A stretch of DNA of 64,000 nt from VRUE01 sp963712595. Its GTDB lineage: Bacteria; Actinomycetota; Thermoleophilia; Solirubrobacterales; 70-9. A program made the position numbers and the translations under genes. Below, piece after piece: positions 11,180 to 19,099 of the stretch. Within the stretch, counting starts at the first letter, position 1; each line of letters starts with the position of its first letter. Below the pieces are notes generated by a model. That model was not told the DNA's origin, did no database searches, and worked only from the letters and a program-made list of their open reading frames with translations. Location of the stretch: NCBI GenBank assembly GCA_963712595.1, contig CAVQIM010000006.1:62001-126000 (forward strand), given 5' to 3'.

Positions 11180-11820
11180 CCGGCGGGACCGCGCGGCCGG
11201 GCCTCGAGCCTGGAGGACAGGGCGAGCAGCGCGAACCACCAGCCGGCCGCAAGCAGCCAGCCAGCCGGGACGTCGCCCGGGTAGTGGTAGTTGAGCAGCA
11301 AGACCCCGAGGCTGATGTAGAGAGTGAAGACGATGCCGGCGGCGGCGGTCGGCCGTCGCCAGGAGGGCGGGACGACGCTGAGGAAGGCGAGCGACATCGC
11401 CAGCGACCCGGCGGCATGCCCACTCGGGAAGGCGTCCTTCCACGGGTAGGCGTCGGAGTCGACCGGAACCGGCTGGTAGCGGGGATTGGCGAGCAGTGCC
11501 TTCAGGGCGAGGACGAGGCCACCAGTGCCGGCGACGAGGGCGGCGGCGAGGAACGCGTCCCGTACCCGCCATTGCGCCAGCGCGATCAGGACGGTGATCG
11601 CGCCCACGAGCACCCAGGCTGGCCTGAAGTTGACGACCTGGAAGCCGACGTAGGCGACTTCGTTGGCGAGGGTGTCGGTCGGGGTGCTAAGGGCGTCGAG
11701 GACGGTCCGGTCCAGCCGCTCGGCCGGCCCGACCCAGTAGGCGAGGACGAGCACCAGCCCGAAGCCGGCGGCGCAGACGAGACACCCCGCCACCGCATGG
11801 CGCCGGGCGGCCTCGATCAC
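11176..11820 (-). CDS. PAP2 family phosphatase (membrane)
   Basis: A 214-residue integral membrane protein with about six hydrophobic segments and the PAP2 phosphatase signature: FPSGHAAGS (motif 2, catalytic His) near residue 133 and NYHYPGDVPAG (motif 3, second His) near residue 182. Motif 1 is weak (KALLANPRYQP). Such enzymes dephosphorylate lipid phosphates such as undecaprenyl diphosphate or phosphatidic acid at the outer membrane face. The start ATG overlaps the stop of the upstream FAD/Fe-S oxidase by 4 bases, so it is the last gene of that operon. Confidence 0.85.
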   Translation of the reverse strand: MIEAARRHAVAGCLVCAAGFGLVLVLAYWVGPAERLDRTVLDALSTPTDTLANEVAYVGFQVVNFRPAWVLVGAITVLIALAQWRVRDAFLAAALVAGTGGLVLALKALLANPRYQPVPVDSDAYPWKDAFPSGHAAGSLAMSLAFLSVVPPSWRRPTAAAGIVFTLYISLGVLLLNYHYPGDVPAGWLLAAGWWFALLALSSRLEARPRGPAG

Positions 11821-14717
11821 GCCGCGCTCGGGCGGGTCAGCTCCTCCAAGAGAAAGAGGAAGGACTCGTAGCGCTCGCCGGTGGCGCGGCTGAGGCCGAT
11901 CTCGCAGGTGCGGTTGCTGGAGAGGCGGGCGTCGAAGTGGCGTCCGGAGAGCTCCGCCGCCTGGTCGCGGGTCGCGGCGGCGGTCAGCTCGGGGTGGGAG
12001 ATGCCGCGGTCACCGGCGAATCCGCAGCAGCTCGCCGAGGGGGCGACGAAGACGTCCTCGGCGAGGGCGCCGGCGAGCGAGCGCAGGCGCGGGGCGAGGC
12101 CCATGTGGCGGGTGGCGCAGGTCGGGTGCACGGTGGCAGAGCCGACCCTCTCGGAGATCTCCAGCTGCGGTAGCAGGCGGTCATGGGCCCAGGCGACCGA
12201 GTCGAGGATCTCCAACTGGGCGAGCCGCCCGGCGTTCTCCTCGCTCAGCACTCCCTCGCCGGGATCGGAGACGGCCTGGGTGCAGGAGGCGGCGTCGATC
12301 ACCACCGGCAGCGCTCCCTCGCCGCTCCAGGCCCAGAGGCGCTCGACCATCTCGTTCGCCTTGTGGCGGTGCGCCTCGCCGTATCCCTTCGAGCCCCAGG
12401 GCAACCCGCAGCAGCTCCCCGGCACATCCGCCGGAATCCAAACCGGCGCCCCCGCCCTGCTCGACACGGCAACCAGCGCCTCAGCCACCGAACCCGGCCG
12501 ACGGGCCTCAAATGTGTCTATATGTCCCATTTCAGGCCCGTCGGCGGTGGGGGCGAAGATGCGGTTGGTGCAGGAGGGGAGGTAGACCGCGGCGGCGCCC
12601 TCGCGGGTCGTTGCCGGCAGCGTGCCTGGGGCGGGACCGGGCAGGCCCTTGCCGCGCTTCGTCCGCCGGGCGAGGGGGCCGCCGACCCGCAGCCCCGCGC
12701 GCGACGCCTTCTCCACCCCGCCCCAGCGCTTCGCCGTCGCAAGCGCCGCCCGTTCGGCGCGTGGAGTATGTCTCGCCTTCCGCATTTCCTTGATCAGGAG
12801 GCCGGTGTCGATGCCGACCGGGCAAGCGAGCTGGCAGGAGCCGTCGGCGGCGCAGGTCTCGAGCGAGTCGTACTCGTACTCCTCCAGCAGCGCCCGCTGC
12901 AGCGGCGAGCCCGCCGGCTGGCGCGCCATCTCGCGCCGCAGCACGATCCGCTGGCGCGGCGTCGTCGTCAGGTTGCGACTGGGGCAGACCGGCTCGCAGA
13001 AGCCGCACTCGACGCAGGTCGTCGCCGACTCCTCGATCGCCGGGGTCGTCTTTAGGTTGCGCAGGTGGACGCCGGGATCGCGGTTGAGGACGACGCCGGG
13101 GTTGAGGACGTCGTCGGGATCGGCGAGGCCCTTCACCCGCCACATCAGCTCGGTCGCCTTCTCCCCCCACTCGCGCTCGACATAGGGCGCCATGTTGATC
13201 CCGGTTCCGTGCTCGGCCTTGAGCGAGCCGTCGTACTTGCCGACGATCAGCTCGACCAGCTTCGCCATGAAGGCCTCGTAGCGCTCCAGGTCCTCCCCCT
13301 TGGCGAAGTCGGGGGTGAGCATGAAATGGAGGTTCCCCGCCGAGGCGTGGCCGGCGACACCGGCGAGGAAGCCGTGTTCGCCGAGCAGCGCCTGCAGGTC
13401 CCGGGCGCCCTCGGCGATCCGCTCCGGCGGCACGCAGACGTCCTCGACGATCAACGCCGTGCCCGGCATCCGCACGCGCCCGATCAGACCGTGCAGGCCC
13501 TCGCGCACCCGCCAGGCGAGCTCGATCTCCTCCGCCTCGCGGGTGAAATCGATCGGGCGGATCGTCTCGTGGCCGGCGAAGATCTCGTTCGCCTTGGCGA
13601 GGTAGGCGTCCAGCTCGGCATCGGTCCCGGCGCCGTACTCGACCAGCAGCACGGCGGACTCGGGTGGCAGCTCCTTCCACTCCTCGGGAGCGCCGACCAT
13701 GTTCCAAGCGGCGGTGATCAGGGCCGGGGCGACCATCAGCTCGACCGCGGTGGCGCCGCTCTCGATCAGGTCGCGGACCGGGGCGATCGCCTCGTCGATG
13801 CCGGGGAAGTGAACCCAGGCGGTGGTCGTGTGGGCGGGCAGCGGCACGGTCTCGAAGACCGCCTCGGCGACGAAGGCGAGCGTGCCCTCGGAGCCGACCA
13901 CCAACCGGCGGAAGATCTCCAGCGGCCCATCGGCGTCGAGGAAGGCACAGAGCCGGTAGCCGGTGGTGTTCTTGATCGCGAACTTGCGGCGGATGCGCTC
14001 GCTCAGCTCGGCGTCGGCGCGGATCTCGTCGCGGATCGCGGCGAGGCCGGCGGCCAGCTCGGGCTCCTCGGCGGCGAAGCGCTCCTCCGCGTCGGGGGCG
14101 GCGGTGTCGATCGTCGTGCCGGAGGCGAGCACCAGGGTCATCGAGAGAACGGTCGAGTAGGAGTCGCGGACGACGCCGCAGCGCATCCCGCCCGAGTTGT
14201 TGGCGATCACGCCGCCGACCGTGGCGATGTCGGTGCTGGCCGGGTCGGGGCCGAGCTTGCGGCCGTGCGGGGCCAGCACGCGGTTGGCGTGGCCGAGCAC
14301 CGTGCCGGGCTTGATCCGGGCGCGGGCGCCGTCCTCCTCCACCGCGACGCCGCCGAAGTGGCGGCGCACGTCGACCAGGATGCCCTCGGTCTGCCCCTGC
14401 CCGTTGAGGCTGGTGCCGCCGGCGCGGAAGGTGACCGGGATGCCCGAGCGGCGGCCGTAGGAGAGGACCTTGGCGACGTCGGCGGCGTCGTGAGCCATCA
14501 CCACGGCCCGCGGGAAGAGGCGGTAGGGGCTGGCGTCGGAGGCGTAGCGGACGATGTCGGAGGCGCGGGGCAGCACGCGGTCGGGGCCGAGCAGCGCTTC
14601 GAGCTCGCCGCGCAGGGGCTGGGCGGTGCCCCCGGCGATCTCGTCCGGGGCGCGGTCGGGCGCGGGCTCCGTCGGCTGCGGCGCCAGCGCGGAGACGTCT
14701 CGCTCCAGCAGCGCCAT
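11817..14717 (-). CDS. FAD-linked oxidase fused to Fe-S/CCG domains (2-hydroxyacid dehydrogenase type)
   Basis: A 966-residue fusion resembling glycolate oxidase GlcD plus GlcF, or long D-lactate dehydrogenases. Order: PCMH-type FAD domain (RAGGTSLNGQG, DIATVGGVIANNSGGM, about residues 60-270), FAD-oxidase C domain to about 545, ferredoxin motif CVECGFCEPVCP near 566 and a second cluster CAADGSCQLACP near 625, then two CCG domains (GSCCGLPWGSKGY near 768 and SCCGFAGDRG near 897). It should oxidise a 2-hydroxy acid and pass electrons through the Fe-S clusters to the membrane. A palindrome at 12497-12545 adds about a dozen residues before the first CCG motif. Gene order with the decarboxylase (12-bp gap) suggests one pathway. 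Confidence 0.87.
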   Translation of the reverse strand: MALLERDVSALAPQPTEPAPDRAPDEIAGGTAQPLRGELEALLGPDRVLPRASDIVRYASDASPYRLFPRAVVMAHDAADVAKVLSYGRRSGIPVTFRAGGTSLNGQGQTEGILVDVRRHFGGVAVEEDGARARIKPGTVLGHANRVLAPHGRKLGPDPASTDIATVGGVIANNSGGMRCGVVRDSYSTVLSMTLVLASGTTIDTAAPDAEERFAAEEPELAAGLAAIRDEIRADAELSERIRRKFAIKNTTGYRLCAFLDADGPLEIFRRLVVGSEGTLAFVAEAVFETVPLPAHTTTAWVHFPGIDEAIAPVRDLIESGATAVELMVAPALITAAWNMVGAPEEWKELPPESAVLLVEYGAGTDAELDAYLAKANEIFAGHETIRPIDFTREAEEIELAWRVREGLHGLIGRVRMPGTALIVEDVCVPPERIAEGARDLQALLGEHGFLAGVAGHASAGNLHFMLTPDFAKGEDLERYEAFMAKLVELIVGKYDGSLKAEHGTGINMAPYVEREWGEKATELMWRVKGLADPDDVLNPGVVLNRDPGVHLRNLKTTPAIEESATTCVECGFCEPVCPSRNLTTTPRQRIVLRREMARQPAGSPLQRALLEEYEYDSLETCAADGSCQLACPVGIDTGLLIKEMRKARHTPRAERAALATAKRWGGVEKASRAGLRVGGPLARRTKRGKGLPGPAPGTLPATTREGAAAVYLPSCTNRIFAPTADGPEMGHIDTFEARRPGSVAEALVAVSSRAGAPVWIPADVPGSCCGLPWGSKGYGEAHRHKANEMVERLWAWSGEGALPVVIDAASCTQAVSDPGEGVLSEENAGRLAQLEILDSVAWAHDRLLPQLEISERVGSATVHPTCATRHMGLAPRLRSLAGALAEDVFVAPSASCCGFAGDRGISHPELTAAATRDQAAELSGRHFDARLSSNRTCEIGLSRATGERYESFLFLLEELTRPSAA
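12497..12545. repeat. Palindromic element F inside the FAD/Fe-S oxidase gene
   Basis: Inverted arms of 12 bp (12497-12508, 12534-12545) and a nested AAATG/CATTT pair (12510-12514, 12528-12532) around a lower-GC loop. It codes for the segment ADGPEMGHIDTFEARRPGS of the oxidase, between the conserved LPSCTNRIF and AEALVAV stretches. The reading frame is kept. Confidence 0.8.
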
Positions 14718-14729
14718 GGTCAGCTCACC

Positions 14730-16328
14730 TTAGAAGAGCGCCATCCCGGGCGCCACCGGAACTTCGACCAGCTCCGGCTGCGAGGAGGCGAGCGCCTTGG
14801 AGAGGGCGTCGCGGACCTCGTCGCGCTCCTTGACGCGGTGGGCCTTGACCCCGTAGCCCTCGGCCACCGCGGCGACGTCCAGCTTCGGCAGGTCGAGCCC
14901 GGGCGCTCCCTGCACCCCCTCGACGTCGGCGAACCACTTGAGGATGCCGTACTCCTCGTTGCGCACGACGAGGAAGGTGATCGGCGCCTTGTAGGCGACG
15001 GCGCTCCAGAAGGCGCTGACCGCGTACTGGACCGAGCCCTCGCCGATCACGCAGACGACGTGCCGGTCGGGCTGCGCGAGCTGCACGCCGACCGAGGCGG
15101 CGAGGCCGAAGCCAAGGCCGCCCCCGGCGGCGAAGTAGTAGCTGCCCGGCCGCGAGAGGCGCATCTGGTTGCGCAGGGCGAGGGTGCTGGTCGGCGACTC
15201 GAGCACGACGATGCCGTCCTCGGGGAAGACCTCGGCCAGGGCCGTGTGGACGGTCGAGGGGTTGAGCGGATCGGTGAGCGGGATTTCCCCCGGGCCCTGG
15301 TTCGGCTCGGGCACCGGGCGGGAGGACTCGGGCACCTGCTCGAGCAGCGCCGCCAGGGTCAGCTTCACGTCGGCGACCAGGGCGTCGCCCATCGGCGCCC
15401 GCGCGGCCTCGTCGGGGTCGCTGGTGATCGCGACCAGCTTCGCCCCCTCCGGCAGCAGCGGGCCCGGGATATATGGGTAGTAAGGGAAGACCGAGCTGCC
15501 GACGACGAGGATCAGGTCGTGGCCCTCGAGGGTCTGGGCAACCGGACCGATCGCCGGCGGCAGCACGCCGCGGTAGTTGGCGTGGTTCTCGGGGAAGCCG
15601 ATGCGGCCGCCACCGGGCGCCGGAGTCGCCCAGACGGGGAGGCGCTGGCGCTCGGAAAGCGCGATCGCCACCTCCCAAGCGCCGGAGGCGTCGATGTCGG
15701 GGCCGGCGACCATGACCGGGTTGCTCGCCGCCTCGAGCCGGTCGGCAAGCACGCGCACGGCGGCGGGGTCGGCGACGGCGCGCCCGTCGACCTTGCGGCC
15801 GATCGCCTCGCGCGCGTCGCGCTCGTCGACCTCGGCGTACCAGTCGTCCATCGGCAGCGAAACGAAGACGGGGCCCTTCGGCGGCAGCGAGGCGAGGTGG
15901 GCGCCGTGGGCGAGGGCGAGCGGCACGTCCTCGGCACGGGCCGGCTCGTAGGACCACTTGACCAAGGGGTGGGGCATCCGGATCGCGTCGCGGTTGGTCA
16001 GGTTCGCCTGCAGGGTGATCTGGGCGCGGGTCTGCTGGCCGGCGGTGATCAGCAGCGGCGAGTGGTTGGCCTGGGCGTTGAAGATCGCCCCCATCGCGTT
16101 GCCGACCCCGGGCGCGGTGTGCAGGTTCGCCACGGTCGTCTGGCCCGATGCCTGGGCGTAGCCGTCGGCCATCCCGACCACGACCGCCTCCTGCAGGCCG
16201 AGGACGTAGCGGAAGTCGGAGGGAAAGTCGGCCAGCATCGGCAGCTCGGTCGAGCCGGGGTTGCCGAACATCGTCGTCATCCCCTGCTCCCGAAAGAGGT
16301 CGAAGCTGGCCTCGCGAACGGTCGCCAT
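14730..16328 (-). CDS. mdlC: Benzoylformate decarboxylase-like ThDP enzyme
   Basis: A 532-residue thiamine-diphosphate enzyme of the benzoylformate decarboxylase (MdlC) type, which converts benzoylformate or a related 2-oxo acid to the aldehyde and CO2. Seen: NPGSTELPML (with the Ser of the active site), LGLQEAVVVGMADGYA (ThDP-activating Glu), NLHTAPGVGNAMG (active-site His), and the ThDP/Mg motif starting VIGEGSVQY and ending VVRN. It is transcribed with the FAD/Fe-S oxidase 12 bases downstream; together they could turn a 2-hydroxy acid such as mandelate into the aldehyde (inference). Two aldehyde dehydrogenases are in the window but not adjacent. Confidence 0.85.
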   Translation of the reverse strand: MATVREASFDLFREQGMTTMFGNPGSTELPMLADFPSDFRYVLGLQEAVVVGMADGYAQASGQTTVANLHTAPGVGNAMGAIFNAQANHSPLLITAGQQTRAQITLQANLTNRDAIRMPHPLVKWSYEPARAEDVPLALAHGAHLASLPPKGPVFVSLPMDDWYAEVDERDAREAIGRKVDGRAVADPAAVRVLADRLEAASNPVMVAGPDIDASGAWEVAIALSERQRLPVWATPAPGGGRIGFPENHANYRGVLPPAIGPVAQTLEGHDLILVVGSSVFPYYPYIPGPLLPEGAKLVAITSDPDEAARAPMGDALVADVKLTLAALLEQVPESSRPVPEPNQGPGEIPLTDPLNPSTVHTALAEVFPEDGIVVLESPTSTLALRNQMRLSRPGSYYFAAGGGLGFGLAASVGVQLAQPDRHVVCVIGEGSVQYAVSAFWSAVAYKAPITFLVVRNEEYGILKWFADVEGVQGAPGLDLPKLDVAAVAEGYGVKAHRVKERDEVRDALSKALASSQPELVEVPVAPGMALF

Positions 16329-16396
16329 CCCGGCCGAAACCCTACCGGGGGATTGCGTGCCTCAAGGTCTCGCCCAACGGACCCGATACGGCAATC

Positions 16397-17080
16397 ATGG
16401 CCCCGCCCCCCGCCAAGAAGCGGATTTTCCTCCTCGTGCTCGCCTTCCTCGCCATCTCGGCTGCCTGCTCAGCTACTGCAAGCGCGGGCCCGCCCTCAAC
16501 CCGCCAGATCTTCACCGCGGGCGAAATCGTGCCGATCCCGGCGGCGATCCCGCACGAAGAAGGCGACATGATCGACCGCCGCATCGTTCCGGACCTGCGC
16601 TGGCTCGCCGCCCGCTTCCCGATCTACGTAACCGACGGCTACTCCGGCCCGCTTCCCAGCGGCGAACACGTCGGCTGCGACGAATGCCACGTCAAGGAGT
16701 CCGACCACTACAACGGGCTCGCCGTCGACATCGTGCCGCTGAACGGCAGCGGCAAATGCGATACCAGCTGGCGCGGAATCACCCGCCTCGCCCTCTGGGC
16801 CGAGCCGGTCCAGGGCGAGCCCCTCCCTCCCTTCCGTTGGGTCGGCTACGACGGCGATTCCGGTCACGGCTGCGGCAACCACCTACACCTCTCCTGGGAA
16901 CACGCCGCCGCAGCGCAGTTCCAGCTCGCCGAATGGGTAGAGGTCTTCCCCGTCGGCCCCGCCGCGGCCCGCCATCCCCGCCATGAGCGCACCACCCCGC
17001 CTCCCCAGCCGCAGCCCCCGGCAGGTCCCCCTGGCGGCTACGGCTCCGTCCGCTCCGGCGGCCTCGCTCCCGGCGACTGA
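16397..17080 (+). CDS. Secreted M15-like (D,D-carboxypeptidase-type) zinc protein
   Basis: A 227-residue exported protein: signal peptide to about residue 32 (KKR, hydrophobic core, ATASA), then a domain with HYNGLAVD near residue 115 and GCGNHLHLSW near residue 160. This His...Asp...His-x-His spacing is the zinc site of the peptidase M15/VanY fold, so a murein-peptide-cleaving or related activity is likely. The C-terminal 35 residues are Pro-rich and low complexity. The ATG at 16397 was chosen because it gives the signal peptide. It is divergent from the mdlC-like gene. A catalytic Glu or Asp is not clear from sequence alone. Confidence 0.7.
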   Translation: MAPPPAKKRIFLLVLAFLAISAACSATASAGPPSTRQIFTAGEIVPIPAAIPHEEGDMIDRRIVPDLRWLAARFPIYVTDGYSGPLPSGEHVGCDECHVKESDHYNGLAVDIVPLNGSGKCDTSWRGITRLALWAEPVQGEPLPPFRWVGYDGDSGHGCGNHLHLSWEHAAAAQFQLAEWVEVFPVGPAAARHPRHERTTPPPQPQPPAGPPGGYGSVRSGGLAPGD

Positions 17081-17122
17081 GCAACTTCTCCACTGCGGGC
17101 GGCTACGTAGGATGGGGCGCCA

Positions 17123-17596
17123 ATGCGCCTGTCGATCGCAATCCTCGTAGCGGCGGTGGCTGCCGTGACCACAATCGGCTGCGGAAGGGGCGAAGACTCG
17201 ACGCCGGTCGCCTGCCAGGAAGGGCCCGGCGCCTACCTCGAGGCCCTCGCCGATTCCCCGGCTGCGGTGAACCTGGCCGGCGAGACGCCGATCAGCGACT
17301 GTCTGGCCGAGAACCAGAAGGGAGGCGACCTCGCCACGGTCGGCACGGCGATGGTGACGGCAGCGACCAAGCTCAACGCCGACGCCAGGGCCGAACCGGG
17401 CGGTGACGCCAACCTGCAGCTCGGCTACCTGCTCGGCGCCGCCCAGCGCGGGGCCGACAGCACAGATGGGATCCACGCCGAGCTGATCCGCCGCCTTGCC
17501 GCGGCTGCTCGCTACAGCCCCGACGGCCGGCCGCTCCCTGCCGCTTTCCTGCGCACTTACCGCGAAGGGTTCGACGCTGGTCACTCTCACGGCTGA
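17123..17596 (+). CDS. Putative lipoprotein (157 aa), function unknown
   Basis: Starts with a lipoprotein-type signal (MRLSIAILVAAVAAVTTIGC) with the lipobox cysteine at residue 20, so the mature protein should be lipid-anchored outside the membrane. The rest is a small helical domain with no motif I recognise; two further Cys (CQEG, DCLAE) could form a disulfide. It ends in HSHG. It follows the M15-like gene by 42 bases on the same strand and may be cotranscribed. Confidence 0.7.
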   Translation: MRLSIAILVAAVAAVTTIGCGRGEDSTPVACQEGPGAYLEALADSPAAVNLAGETPISDCLAENQKGGDLATVGTAMVTAATKLNADARAEPGGDANLQLGYLLGAAQRGADSTDGIHAELIRRLAAAARYSPDGRPLPAAFLRTYREGFDAGHSHG

Positions 17597-17709
17597 GCGA
17601 CGACACCGTACGCGCCACCGGGCGGGGTCAGCGACCCATCCGCCCTAACGCGGAGGACGGCCGCGTCGTCGTTCGTCGCTCCTCAATACCCTGGGAGTAA
17701 CCGACTTCG

Positions 17710-19038
17710 ATGGAGGCACAGACCTTGACTGAGCAGCTCTGGGGTGGCGAGACCACCAAGGCCGTCGACAACTTCCCGGTCTCGGGCGAGCGCGTTCCCG
17801 TTCCCGTCGTCCGCTGGCTGGGCCAGCTCAAGGCCGCCGCGGCCCTGGTCAATGGGGAGCTGGGCGAGCTCGACGCTGAGGTCGCCCAGCGGATCGCCGC
17901 CGCCGGCGAAGCGGTTGCGGCCGGCGAACACGATGACCAGTTCCCGATCGACGTCTTCCAGACCGGCTCGGGCACCTCCTCGAACATGAACGCCAACGAG
18001 GTGCTGGCCAACATCGCCGGCGGCGGGGCCCACGCCAACGACCACGTCAACATGGGCCAGTCCTCCAACGACGTCTTCCCCTCCGCCGTGCACCTGGCGG
18101 CGCTGAGCGAGGTCACGCACGACCTGCTGCCGGCGATGGGCGCGCTCGAGTCGGCGCTCGAGGCCAAGGCGCAGCAGTTCGCCGACGTGGTCAAGGCCGG
18201 GCGCACCCACCTGATGGACGCCGTCCCGGTCACCCTCGGCCAGGAGTTCGGTGGCTACGCGGCGCAGGTGCGGCTGGGCGTTCAGCGGGTCGAGGCGACG
18301 CTGCGGCGGGTTGGCCAGATCCCGCTCGGCGGCACCGCGACCGGCACCGGCCTCAACACCCACCCCGATTTCGCCGCCCGGGTGCGCGAGAAGATCGCCG
18401 CCGACTCGGGCCTGGAGATCTCCGAGCCGCTCGACCGCTTCGAGGCACAGGCAAACCGCGACGCCCTGGTCGAGCTCTCTGGCGCGCTCAAGGTCTACGC
18501 CGTCTCGCTCAACAAGATCGCCAACGACCTGGCGCTGATGGGCTCCGGCCCCCGCGCCGGTCTCGCCGAGCTGCGCCTGCCCGAGTTGCAGAAGGGCTCC
18601 TCGATCATGCCCGGCAAGGTCAACCCGGTGATCCCCGAGGTGGTGATCCAGGTCGCTGCCCAGGTGATCGGCAACGACGCCGCGATCACCGTCGCCGGCA
18701 GCCAGGGCCAGTTCGAGCTCAACGTGCGGGTACCGCTCATTGCCCGCAACCTGCTCGACTCGATCAAGCTGCTCGCCTCAGCCTCGCGCCTGCTGGGCGA
18801 GAAGTGCGTCGCCGGGCTCGAGGCCAACGAGGAGATGACCGAGCGCCACGCCGAGGCAACCCTCGCCACCGCCACCGCGCTCAACCCCCACATCGGCTAC
18901 GACCGCGCAGCCGACATCGTCAAGGCCGCGGCCGAGTCGGGCCGCTCGCTACGCGAGGTCGCGCTCGAGCAGGGCGTCGAGACCTCGGTGCTCGAGGAGG
19001 CGCTGGACCACCGTCGCATGGCACGGCCGCACGAGTAG
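17710..19038 (+). CDS. fumC: Fumarate hydratase class II
   Basis: Catalyses fumarate to L-malate in the TCA cycle. The 442 residues carry the class II fumarase motifs: SGTSSNMNANEV near residue 96, GQSSNDVFPSA, GRTHLMDAVP and the superfamily signature GSSIMPGKVNP near residue 298 with the catalytic serine. It is slightly shorter than the usual 460. GGGAGTAA lies upstream as a likely ribosome site (GGGAG at about 17693). It ends opposite the phosphoesterase gene with a strong hairpin in between. The alternative, aspartase or argininosuccinate lyase, is less likely because of the length and the motif set. Confidence 0.92.
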   Translation: MEAQTLTEQLWGGETTKAVDNFPVSGERVPVPVVRWLGQLKAAAALVNGELGELDAEVAQRIAAAGEAVAAGEHDDQFPIDVFQTGSGTSSNMNANEVLANIAGGGAHANDHVNMGQSSNDVFPSAVHLAALSEVTHDLLPAMGALESALEAKAQQFADVVKAGRTHLMDAVPVTLGQEFGGYAAQVRLGVQRVEATLRRVGQIPLGGTATGTGLNTHPDFAARVREKIAADSGLEISEPLDRFEAQANRDALVELSGALKVYAVSLNKIANDLALMGSGPRAGLAELRLPELQKGSSIMPGKVNPVIPEVVIQVAAQVIGNDAAITVAGSQGQFELNVRVPLIARNLLDSIKLLASASRLLGEKCVAGLEANEEMTERHAEATLATATALNPHIGYDRAADIVKAAAESGRSLREVALEQGVETSVLEEALDHRRMARPHE

Positions 19039-19046
19039 GTCTACAG

Positions 19047-19092
19047 CGCATCCGACTTTGACCCCACTCCAATGTGGTCAAAGTCGGATGCG
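19047..19092. terminator. Palindrome between convergent fumC and phosphoesterase genes
   Basis: A 17-bp perfect stem (19047-19063 with 19076-19092) and a 12-base loop, placed 9 bases after the fumC stop and 8 bases before the end of the opposing gene. It is symmetrical, so it may stop transcription from both sides; neither strand has a long T run. Its stem loosely resembles the short palindromes at 22506, 35679 and 37753 (CG-N2-TTT core). Confidence 0.75.
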
Positions 19093-19099
19093 TCTCAGC

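Noticed and set aside
13065..16571. 1168-codon open frame on the plus strand opposite the FAD oxidase and decarboxylase genes
   Set aside because: Low-complexity Gly/Asp/Val/Arg shadow of real minus-strand genes; no motifs.
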